Shown piece by piece: positions 6,401 through 11,566 of a stretch of DNA of 11,566 bases. The notes below the pieces were generated by a model. It was not told where the DNA came from. It did not search any database and saw only the letters and a program-made list of their open reading frames with translations. Within the stretch, counting starts at the first letter, position 1. Every line of letters starts with the position of its first letter. The stretch is from positions 1-11,566 of the forward strand of contig JAITIS010000101.1 in the NCBI GenBank assembly GCA_031279305.1, read 5' to 3'. A program made the position numbers and the translations under genes. Origin of the DNA: Candidatus Margulisiibacteriota bacterium (GTDB lineage Bacteria; Margulisbacteria; Termititenacia; Termititenacales; Termititenacaceae).

Positions 6401-8467
6401 CTAGTTCAATAATATATAGTCTATCAAACCGCGGCTGCGCCGGCGCAGTTCCGCGCGCAAAGATTGATGTTCGGGCAGAGCCAGCGCCGGATCGGCCTGC
6501 ACCAAAGCAAAAGCGGCAGTCCGGGCAGTTTGCAAAATCGGCTCGTCTTTGAGCAGATCGGCCAGGATAAAATCCGGGAAACCGGATTGTGCCACCCCGA
6601 CAAAATCGCCCGGGCCGCGCAGTTTCAAATCGACCTCGGCGAGCTTAAATCCATCTGTCGTGTCAACCATAGCCTGCAGGCGCGTTTTGCTCTCCGGCGA
6701 CTTTGCTTCCGCCACCAAAAAACAACTGGCCGCCCGCGCGCCGCGCCCCACCCGGCCGCGCAGCTGATGCAGCTGCGCCAGACCAAAACGATCGGCGTTC
6801 TCGATAACCATTACAGCCGCATTCGGCACATCCACGCCCACCTCGATGACCGTCGTGGCGACCAGTATCTGTATTTCTCTGTCCCGAAATTTCTGCATCA
6901 CCGCGGCTTTTTCGGCGGCCTTGAGGCGGCCGTGCAGCAGGCCAAGCTCAAATTCCGAAAAAATTCGCCGCAATTGGGCAAAAGATTCTACCGCGGCTTT
7001 GAGGTCTATTTTTTCGGATTCCGCCACCAGCGGATACACGATATAGGCTTGAAAACCTTGCTGGCATTCGCGGCGCACCAACTCCAGAATCTTACCGCGC
7101 TCCGCGGGACGCGCGCGATAGGTTCTGACCGGCGCGCGTCCGGGCGGCATTTCATCAATAATTGATCTATCCAGATCGCCGTACACCGTCAAGGCCAGCG
7201 TGCGCGGAATAGGCGTGGCTGTCATCACCAGCAGATCGACGTTCTCGGCGGATTTTTCTTTTAAGAGCTGTCTTTGCACCACGCCAAAACGGTGCTGTTC
7301 GTCGATGATAACAAAACCTAGTTTCTTAAAAATAACTTTTTCCTGAATGACCGCCTGTGTGCCAATCACTATGTCGCATTCCTGGGCGGCCAGCCGGCGG
7401 CATAGTTCTTTTTTTTCGGTCTGCGTATGCCGCCCCAGCAGGGAGATCACGCGCACGCCCAGCGCCCGCAGTCTTTTTTCTATTTTGGCAAAATGCTGTT
7501 CGGCCAGCACTTCGGTCGGCGCCATCAGCGCCGCCTGATAGCCGGACTGCACGGCGCAAAGCAGCGCGGCTACAGCCACCTCGGTTTTGCCGGAACCGAC
7601 ATCGCCCTGCGCCAATCTATTCATCGGCTGACCGCCGGCCATATCCTGTAAAATTTCCTGGATCACCCGGCGCTGCGCTCCGGTCAGCCGATACGGCAGA
7701 GTTTGATAATAAGCGTCTAGCAGTTTCCCCCGCGGCTGAAAACGAATGCCGGCCAGTCCTGCGCGATGCCTGGCATAACGCAGAGCCATACCCAGCTCCA
7801 CATAAAAAAACTCGTCAAAAACTAGGCGCTGTTTGGCCAGCGGCCAGCTTTCCCGGCGGAGAGGAAAATGCATTTCGCGTATGGCGGCATCCAGATCTAT
7901 CAAATTATGCCGCTGTCTCAGCGCCGGCGGCAGAGGATCGGCCAGCTTAGGAATTTGCGCTAAAACAAAGGCCGCGGTCTGGCGCAGTTTTTTTTGCGAC
8001 AAACCGGCAGTCGTATTGTAAACCGGCAAGATTGCCGGTTTGAAGGCCGGCGTAATAATCTCATAATCTTCCGCCTCGATCTGAAATTGTTTTTCATAAT
8101 CATTAAACACAACCTTGCCGGAAATCAGTATTTCTAGGCCCGGACGCAGGGTTTTGGCCATAAACTTTTGATTGAACCAAACCGCCCGGAAAAAACCAGT
8201 GCTGTCGCGCAGTTCCGCCCGCACTATATAAAAATGAGGACGGGGCTGGCTCAATTTTACGGTAATTACCTGTCCGCACAGCAAAATATGTTTATGCAAA
8301 TATTGCGGTATATCCAGCGCTGACTGGAATTTAGTACGGTCTTCGTAGCGAAAAGGAAAATAATAAAGCAGATCGGCTACACGCCGCAAGCCCAACGTTT
8401 GGAATTTCCGGGCTAAAATGGGGCCAACACCCTTGAGGTATTGAATATCTGTATTGAAAGTAAGCAC
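6401..8467 (-). CDS. recG: ATP-dependent DNA helicase RecG
   Basis: A branched-DNA translocase that regresses stalled replication forks and processes Holliday junctions. Read from the GTG at 8467 it has 688 residues, the usual RecG length. In order: the N-terminal helix-hairpin-helix-like YLKGVGPILARKF, the OB-fold wedge domain (about 55-140), Walker A GDVGSGKTE (288-296), the DEQH box (389-392, with HRFGV after it), TATPIPRT (416-423), LLHGRLK (510-516), VATTVIEVGVDVPNA (536-550), ENADRFGLAQLHQLRGRVGRG (556-576), and the RecG-specific tail LRGPGDF near 616-622. The frame stays open upstream to a TTG at 8509, but that stretch coincides with the intrinsic terminator of the preceding lipoprotein gene, so the GTG is preferred; no ribosome site precedes either start. 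An extended -10 (TGTTACAAT) just upstream suggests its own promoter. Function is certain; the start is not. Confidence 0.95.
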   Translation of the reverse strand: MLTFNTDIQYLKGVGPILARKFQTLGLRRVADLLYYFPFRYEDRTKFQSALDIPQYLHKHILLCGQVITVKLSQPRPHFYIVRAELRDSTGFFRAVWFNQKFMAKTLRPGLEILISGKVVFNDYEKQFQIEAEDYEIITPAFKPAILPVYNTTAGLSQKKLRQTAAFVLAQIPKLADPLPPALRQRHNLIDLDAAIREMHFPLRRESWPLAKQRLVFDEFFYVELGMALRYARHRAGLAGIRFQPRGKLLDAYYQTLPYRLTGAQRRVIQEILQDMAGGQPMNRLAQGDVGSGKTEVAVAALLCAVQSGYQAALMAPTEVLAEQHFAKIEKRLRALGVRVISLLGRHTQTEKKELCRRLAAQECDIVIGTQAVIQEKVIFKKLGFVIIDEQHRFGVVQRQLLKEKSAENVDLLVMTATPIPRTLALTVYGDLDRSIIDEMPPGRAPVRTYRARPAERGKILELVRRECQQGFQAYIVYPLVAESEKIDLKAAVESFAQLRRIFSEFELGLLHGRLKAAEKAAVMQKFRDREIQILVATTVIEVGVDVPNAAVMVIENADRFGLAQLHQLRGRVGRGARAASCFLVAEAKSPESKTRLQAMVDTTDGFKLAEVDLKLRGPGDFVGVAQSGFPDFILADLLKDEPILQTARTAAFALVQADPALALPEHQSLRAELRRRSRGLIDYILLN

Positions 8468-8472
8468 GCCAA

Positions 8473-8481
8473 ATTGTAACA
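8473..8481 (-). promoter_or_regulatory. Possible extended -10 element of recG
   Basis: Directly after the terminator T-run the minus strand reads TGTTACAAT, an extended -10 with five of six matches to TATAAT. Transcription would start at or within a base or two of the GTG at 8467, giving a leaderless or nearly leaderless message, similar to queF. There is no recognisable -35 (CAGCCA at 17 bp spacing). Weak evidence, based on one motif. Confidence 0.35.
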
Positions 8482-8518
8482 AAAAATCCCGCCTCTGGCT
8501 GGCGGCCAAAAGCGGGAT
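8481..8518 (-). terminator. Intrinsic terminator after the small lipoprotein gene
   Basis: On the minus strand ATCCCGC (8518-8512) pairs with GCGGGAT (8492-8486), followed by a run of six T counting the last stem base. The 19-base loop can form an inner TGGC/GCCA stem. It begins about 20 bases after the lipoprotein stop. It has no T-run on the plus strand and so acts one way. It overlaps the open frame upstream of the recG GTG. Confidence 0.85.
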
Positions 8519-8538
8519 ATTAAAAACTCCAGCCTAAA

Positions 8539-8661
8539 CTATTTATAGGAATTGGCGCTGTAGTTGTAAGAAGACCCGGAGGTCTGCTTCGCGGTGCCGC
8601 CGCAGCCAACCATAGCCACAGCCAGCAGAGTCATAATCATAACAACTGCTATCTTTCTCAT
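8539..8661 (-). CDS. Small predicted lipoprotein, 40 residues
   Basis: The frame can be read from further upstream, but the ATG at 8661 is the sensible start: AAAGGAAG lies about 10 bases before it and the product begins as a classical lipoprotein signal peptide. Residues 1-3 are MRK, followed by a hydrophobic core (4-18, IAVVMIMTLLAVAMV) and a cleavage site MVGC with the modified Cys20. The -3 residue Met is less usual than Leu. The mature part is only 21 residues, Gly/Ser/Tyr/Asn-rich with two SY pairs, and ends in SYK. It has its own promoter and a strong terminator, so it forms a one-gene transcription unit set between nth and recG. The unit would give a short, possibly abundant message. 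I do not recognise a family; it is comparable in size, not sequence, to entericidin-like peptides. Membrane-anchored, function unknown. Confidence 0.72.
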   Translation of the reverse strand: MRKIAVVMIMTLLAVAMVGCGGTAKQTSGSSYNYSANSYK

Positions 8662-8695
8662 ACAATCACTTCCTTTCGCGTGCATTACACAAACC

Positions 8696-8723
8696 TTTTT
8701 AAGCATAGCATAATTAAAGTCAA
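8696..8723 (-). promoter_or_regulatory. Likely promoter of the small lipoprotein gene
   Basis: On the minus strand TTGACT (8723-8718) gives a -35 matching five of six bases of TTGACA, placed immediately after the nth stop. A -10-like TAAAAA (8701-8696) follows after 16 bases. An overlapping alternative is the extended -10 TGCTATGCT with GTGACT as -35 at 17 bp spacing. Either would give a leader of roughly 30-50 bases that includes the AAAGGAAG ribosome site. The exact -10 is undecided. Confidence 0.5.
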
Positions 8724-8726
8724 AAG

Positions 8727-9380
8727 TCACTTTTTTAAGCCGCGCGCCGGACAGCCGATCAGCACGCATTCTGGACATTTCGGCCCGAGCGGCCGGCAGA
8801 TAGTCTGGCCAAAAGCGACAATTATTTTATTGATGGCCGACCATCTGGCGGGCGGAAAAATTTTTTGCAGGGCATATTCTGTTTCTTCCGGCGTTTTAGT
8901 CCTGACCCAGCCCAGCCGGTTGCTGATGCGCTGCACGTGCGTGTCCACGCAGACCGCCGGGCGGCCAAAACCCAGAGCCAGCACCAGATTGGCGGTTTTG
9001 CGCCCAACACCGGGGAAAGTTAAAAGCGTTTCAAAATTATCTGGAACTTTGCCGCCGTGCTCCTTCAATAATATGGCGCAAATTTGTTTGATCTGCCGGG
9101 CTTTGGTGTGATAAAACCCGACTGGATAAATTAATTTTTCCAGCTCTGGAATTGACAGCTCCAGTATTTTTTCCGGCGCGCTGGCCGCCGCGTAAAGTCT
9201 GGCGCTGGCCCGCGCGGTGGTCTGGTCTTTGGTGCGCAGGGAGAGCACTGTGCTAACCAGTATTTTGAAAGGATCGCCGGTTTCCACGGCCAGCATATCC
9301 AGTATGGCGGCCTGCCAGCGGGGATATTCTTTCTCCAGCAGCTTCAGCTGTTTAAGCGCATTGTATGAGCCTGATTTCAT
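8727..9380 (-). CDS. nth: Endonuclease III (DNA glycosylase/AP lyase)
   Basis: Removes oxidised pyrimidines from DNA and cuts the abasic site, in base excision repair. The 217 residues carry the helix-hairpin-helix LLTFPGVGRKTANLVL (119-134) with the Schiff-base Lys128, and the catalytic Asp146 in VDTHVQRISNRLGW (145-158). LSLRTKDQTT (47-56) replaces the LSAQTTD of E. coli, as in archaeal-type Nth. The C-terminal iron-sulfur cysteines are 195, 202, 205 and 210, spaced C-x6-C-x2-C-x4-C; the last interval is one residue shorter than the usual x5. The ATG at 9380 overlaps the stop of the upstream RNA methylase gene (ATGA), so translation is coupled. Its stop at 8727 is followed within 3 bases by the likely promoter of the lipoprotein gene. 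Other HhH glycosylases such as MutY are excluded by length and motif. Confidence 0.95.
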   Translation of the reverse strand: MKSGSYNALKQLKLLEKEYPRWQAAILDMLAVETGDPFKILVSTVLSLRTKDQTTARASARLYAAASAPEKILELSIPELEKLIYPVGFYHTKARQIKQICAILLKEHGGKVPDNFETLLTFPGVGRKTANLVLALGFGRPAVCVDTHVQRISNRLGWVRTKTPEETEYALQKIFPPARWSAINKIIVAFGQTICRPLGPKCPECVLIGCPARGLKK

Positions 9381-10165
9381 TTTACTTCGCCCGCAAAGTT
9401 TGGCGAGCGCCGCTGACGCGCCGCCTCATATATCAAAACCGCGGCGGAAACCGAAGCGTTCAAACTATCCACCCCGCCGGACATCGGTATCAAAATCCGC
9501 GCGTCCGCGGATTTTTGCCAGATTTCCGTAAGACCGGCGGCCTCATTTCCTATAACTACAGCCTGCGCGCCCGTCCAGCCGTGCTGCCAATGGGTTTGCC
9601 GGGCATAAGGCGAAGCCGCGGCTATTTTTATTTTACGCGCCGCGAGCCAGCGGAGCGTTTCTGCGGCAGAGAGCCAGAAAACCGGCAGAGCAAAAACTGC
9701 GCCCAAGCTGGCGCGGATGAGATTGGGATTGTACGGGTCGCCCGCGCTGTCACAGACAAACACCGCATCCACAGCGGCAGCGCAGGCCGTGCGCAAGACA
9801 GCGCCGATATTGCCGGGTTTTTCCAGCTTGTCCAAAACCACAATCAGCGGTTCTGGCGGCGCCGGCCAAGCCATCAAATCCAGCCGCGGTGTTTGGGCTA
9901 CAGCGACAAAGCCTTCTGTCCCGCCGCGGTAGGAAATTTTGGCTAAAATTTGGGCGGAGACCGCTGTTTTTTCACCGGGATATTTTTCGACATCAGAAAT
10001 TATATCTGGACAATACAGTATCTTTTTTAACTCCACGCCATGCTTGACAGCCAGATCCAGCTCCCGCCGGCCTTCGATAAGAAAACAGCCGGCATCTATT
10101 CGGCCTTTTTTATCGTGCAATTTCAGCGTTGACCTAATCAGCGGATTGCGCGCGCTGTCTAACAT
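9377..10165 (-). CDS. SpoU/TrmH-family RNA 2'-O-methyltransferase
   Basis: A SAM-dependent methylase with the trefoil-knot (SPOUT) fold, acting on ribose 2'-OH of tRNA or rRNA. Of the 262 residues, about 1-95 form a substrate-binding domain of the L30e-like type (start LDSARNPLIRSTLKLHDKKGR, FLIEGRRELDLAV at 28-40). The catalytic domain shows motif 1 EKPGNIGAVLRTA (115-127, Asn119 and Arg125), motif 2 VVIGNEAAGL (203-212, Glu208) and motif 3 IPMSGGVDSLNASVSAAVLIYE (226-247), which is complete. The length and N-domain resemble the TsnR/RlmB-like group often called 'RNA methyltransferase, TrmH family, group 3'; the exact target nucleotide cannot be told. The ATG at 10165 lies 3 bases after the fabI stop, with no strong ribosome site, and its stop overlaps the nth start. 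It is the middle gene of the fabI operon. Confidence 0.9.
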   Translation of the reverse strand: MLDSARNPLIRSTLKLHDKKGRIDAGCFLIEGRRELDLAVKHGVELKKILYCPDIISDVEKYPGEKTAVSAQILAKISYRGGTEGFVAVAQTPRLDLMAWPAPPEPLIVVLDKLEKPGNIGAVLRTACAAAVDAVFVCDSAGDPYNPNLIRASLGAVFALPVFWLSAAETLRWLAARKIKIAAASPYARQTHWQHGWTGAQAVVIGNEAAGLTEIWQKSADARILIPMSGGVDSLNASVSAAVLIYEAARQRRSPNFAGEVK

Positions 10166-10168
10166 CGG

Positions 10169-10942
10169 CTAACCGCGCACGCAATGAAAACCTTTGTCCA
10201 CGTGAATAACCTCGCCAGTCACGGCTCTGGACAAATCGCTCGCCAGATAGACAGCGGTGCCGGACACATCCGCGGCAGTCATTTCGCCCCGGAGCGGCAT
10301 AAATAATTCAGCTTGATGCTGGAGATCGGAAAAATTTCTGATGCCCCGCGCCGCCAGTGTTTTGATAGGCCCGGCGGAAATGCCGTTCACGCGGATATTT
10401 TTACCGCCCAGCGACTGCGCCAGATATTTGCTAGAGATCTCTAGCGCGGCTTTGGATACACCGGCCAGCCGGTAGGTAGAGATGGCATACTCGCCGCCGA
10501 TATAAGTCATATATATTATGCTGCCGCCGCCCGCCGCCTCAAAAGCCGGCAGCAAAGCATTGGACAGCGCGATCAAACTATAGGAGCTGATATCATTGGA
10601 CAGCGCAAAACCTTGACGGCTGGTTTTATAAAAATCGCCGTGCAGATCTTCTTTGGGAGTGAAAGCCAGACAATGCAGAAAAATATCCAGCCGGCCCCAG
10701 GCCGTCAGCGTTTTCTGACCCGCGCGGGCAATATCTTCGTCTTTGCTCACATCCAATTCGGCGATAAAGGCCGGCTTAAACGGCTCGATCAGCCCGGATA
10801 TTTTTTCTTTGAGCCGCTCGCTCTGATAAGTAAACGCCAGCTCGGCGCCGTGCTCAAACAAAGCTTTGGCTATAGCATAAGCGATGCTGTATTCATTCGC
10901 CACGCCGGTGATCAGCGCTTTTTTGCCTTCTAATAATTTCAC
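10169..10942 (-). CDS. fabI: Enoyl-[acyl-carrier-protein] reductase (NADH), FabI type
   Basis: Reduces trans-2-enoyl-ACP to acyl-ACP, the last step of each fatty acid elongation round. The 257-residue short-chain dehydrogenase fold begins with the FabI-type nucleotide loop GVANEYSIAYAIAKAL (13-28). CLAFTPKEDLHGDF (91-104) and SRQGFALSNDISSYSL (108-123) follow, then the MTYIGG segment with Tyr147 and the active-site pair Tyr157 and Lys164 (Y-x6-K), and RVNGISAGPIKTLAARGI (184-201). This is diagnostic of FabI as opposed to FabL, FabV or FabG; FabK is an unrelated flavoprotein. The start is GTG at 10942 with an ideal AGGAGG 7 bases upstream. It leads the operon fabI-RNA methylase-nth and is driven by a strong promoter whose spacer is a long palindrome, so it is probably repressor-controlled. 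Confidence 0.97.
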   Translation of the reverse strand: MKLLEGKKALITGVANEYSIAYAIAKALFEHGAELAFTYQSERLKEKISGLIEPFKPAFIAELDVSKDEDIARAGQKTLTAWGRLDIFLHCLAFTPKEDLHGDFYKTSRQGFALSNDISSYSLIALSNALLPAFEAAGGGSIIYMTYIGGEYAISTYRLAGVSKAALEISSKYLAQSLGGKNIRVNGISAGPIKTLAARGIRNFSDLQHQAELFMPLRGEMTAADVSGTAVYLASDLSRAVTGEVIHVDKGFHCVRG

Positions 10943-10949
10943 GTTCTAT

Positions 10950-10955
10950 CCTCCT
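10950..10955 (-). promoter_or_regulatory. Strong ribosome binding site of fabI
   Basis: AGGAGG on the minus strand, 7 bases before the GTG at 10942. It decides for the GTG start and is the best Shine-Dalgarno match in the window, in contrast to queF and recG, which lack one. Confidence 0.85.
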
Positions 10956-10969
10956 GAAAAATTTTAGAG

Positions 10970-10998
10970 ATTATGCGATTTTTCGGAAAAATCGTCAA
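10970..10998 (-). promoter_or_regulatory. Sigma-70-type promoter of fabI
   Basis: On the minus strand the -35 TTGACG (10998-10993) and -10 CATAAT (10975-10970) are separated by exactly 17 bases, each with five of six consensus matches. Transcription should begin near 10963, leaving a leader of about 20 bases with AGGAGG. The spacer is occupied by a palindrome (separate entry). Confidence 0.8.
10976..10994. promoter_or_regulatory. Palindromic operator in the fabI promoter spacer
   Basis: CGATTTTTCGGAAAAATCG is a perfect inverted repeat with 9-base arms around one central base. It fills the whole spacer between the -35 and -10 of fabI and touches the -35. It does not match the sites I know for FapR, FabT or FadR. 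A regulator bound there would block RNA polymerase. Symmetry and position are seen in the sequence; the regulator is unknown. Confidence 0.7.
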
Positions 10999-11010
10999 CA
11001 AACCCGCAGG

Positions 11011-11041
11011 TATAATCCGCCGGTTTACGGGTATATATAAT
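11011..11041 (+). promoter_or_regulatory. Two candidate -10 boxes upstream of the secreted-protein gene
   Basis: Perfect TATAAT hexamers lie at 11011-11016 and 11036-11041 on the plus strand, 62 and 37 bases before the ATG at 11079. Neither has a good -35 at 16-18 bases. The -35 position of the first would fall in the fabI palindrome (AAAATC), so one factor could act on both directions. AT-rich chance matches are possible. Confidence 0.4.
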
Positions 11042-11078
11042 TACGGAAAAGTTTATCTTTTTTAAGCGGGCGGGGGAA

Positions 11079-11566
11079 ATGCTAAAGAAGTTTCTAATAA
11101 TATCAACGTGTTTATTCGGAGCCGTTTTTGCGGATCTGGCTTATAGTATATCCCCTGTCGATGGCTCAACAGATGTCAAAGTAACAGAGAATATTGTGAT
11201 AACTATTACAGATTCACTCTATTCAACAAACAATATTAGCACTGTAACCATAACGGTTAATGGACGCTCCGTATCAAATCTTGAGTCCTACAAAACCGCG
11301 GATGCAAACGGTTATATATATACATTACCTCCTAACGCCTATACTCCTCAATGGGGAAAAGAAATGAAGATAGAAATTATGGCTGATAAAGTTAATACAG
11401 GAAATAATATAAACCGCACATCTTCTTACACCACAATAAATCCACCAATACCAACAGCACCCACAATCGAGTGGGTAAATAATGCCGACAGGAACACTAC
11501 CGATAATCAAGTAATCAAAGTCAGAATGCCTAATGCACCTCTTTACATAGACCGCTGGGTAATTTC
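11079..11566 (+). CDS. Secreted beta-rich (Ig-like) protein, N-terminal part (cut by the right edge)
   Basis: Only 162 residues are in the window and the frame stays open to the edge. The start MLKKFLIISTCLFGAVFA is a typical Sec signal peptide (basic 3-4, hydrophobic 5-17) with likely cleavage after Ala18 (VFA, then DLAYS). The mature part looks like tandem beta-sandwich domains. ISPVDGSTDVKVTENIVITITDSL (24-47) resembles the opening of bacterial Ig-like (SbsA/Big-type) domains, and a second unit may start at PPIPTAPTIEWVNNADRNT (122-140) after a Pro-rich linker. Asn and Thr are frequent and Cys is absent from the mature part. A GGGGGA run lies only a few bases before the ATG, which is close for a ribosome site. 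Base composition and codons (ATA, ACA, AAT, TCA) are far more AT-rich than in all neighbours, suggesting transfer or a fast-evolving surface protein. Function unknown. Confidence 0.78.
   Translation, partial: MLKKFLIISTCLFGAVFADLAYSISPVDGSTDVKVTENIVITITDSLYSTNNISTVTITVNGRSVSNLESYKTADANGYIYTLPPNAYTPQWGKEMKIEIMADKVNTGNNINRTSSYTTINPPIPTAPTIEWVNNADRNTTDNQVIKVRMPNAPLYIDRWVI

Noticed and set aside
6464..7165. Plus-strand open frame of 233 codons opposite recG
   Set aside because: It lies wholly within recG, which is unmistakable by motif, and its translation has no recognisable family; long antisense frames are common in GC-rich codons.
8662..8778. Longer reading of the lipoprotein frame, beginning at 8778 inside nth
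   Set aside because: The additional 39 residues overlap the end of nth, precede the likely promoter, and would bury the lipoprotein signal peptide; the ATG at 8661 has its own ribosome site.
11006..11045. Hairpin or tandem repeat in the GGTATAATCCG and GGTATATATAATTACGG stretch
   Set aside because: The similarity comes mainly from TATAAT-like AT content; the only stem (ACCCG/CGGGT) is five bases with a long loop.
11325..11510. Minus-strand open frame of 61 codons opposite the secreted-protein gene
   Set aside because: No ribosome site and an implausible Cys/Trp/Tyr/Ile-rich product; the plus-strand frame has a signal peptide and stays open to the edge.

Overview
The window is an 11.6 kb piece of a bacterial chromosome, densely packed with housekeeping genes and read with the standard bacterial code (TAG, TAA and TGA all end genes; GTG and TTG occur as starts beside ATG). 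The recG-rsmD-coaD-coiled-coil order and the type I (single-domain) QueF resemble Firmicutes and some deep-branching lineages. The lineage cannot be fixed from the sequence alone; an uncultured candidate phylum such as Margulisbacteria is only a guess. There are no rRNA or tRNA genes, insertion sequences, CRISPR arrays or prophage genes, and no gene-free stretch longer than about 140 bases.

Left part (1-3148): on the minus strand proB (glutamate 5-kinase without a PUA domain) is followed closely by glmU (UDP-GlcNAc synthesis, cut by the left edge). Divergent from proB is queF (queuosine precursor reductase), whose promoter seems to place the transcript start almost on its ATG. queF runs head-on into a FabF-like ketoacyl synthase that keeps its catalytic Cys but lacks the second catalytic His.

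Middle (3149-6299): back-to-back promoters serve the fabF-like gene and an orphan ParA/Soj-type ATPase. ParA collides with the end of a tight minus-strand series rsmD > coaD > coiled-coil protein > rph, in which stops and starts abut or overlap (translational coupling): ribosome and tRNA maturation plus coenzyme A synthesis.

Right part (6300-11566): recG lies upstream of rsmD, separated by a long imperfect hairpin. Before it comes a small predicted lipoprotein with its own promoter and a clear intrinsic terminator. Upstream again is fabI > SpoU-type RNA methyltransferase > nth, a coupled operon driven by a strong promoter whose spacer is an almost perfect 19 bp palindrome, a likely operator. 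Divergent from fabI is the start of an AT-rich gene for a secreted, beta-rich protein, cut by the right edge.

Functional themes: fatty acid synthesis (fabI, fabF-like), CoA supply for acyl carriers (coaD), DNA repair (nth, recG), and RNA modification or processing (rsmD, SpoU methylase, rph, queF). The least ordinary items are the palindromic fabI operator, the His-deficient ketosynthase, the lipoprotein unit, the rsmD leader hairpin and the secreted protein at the right edge.
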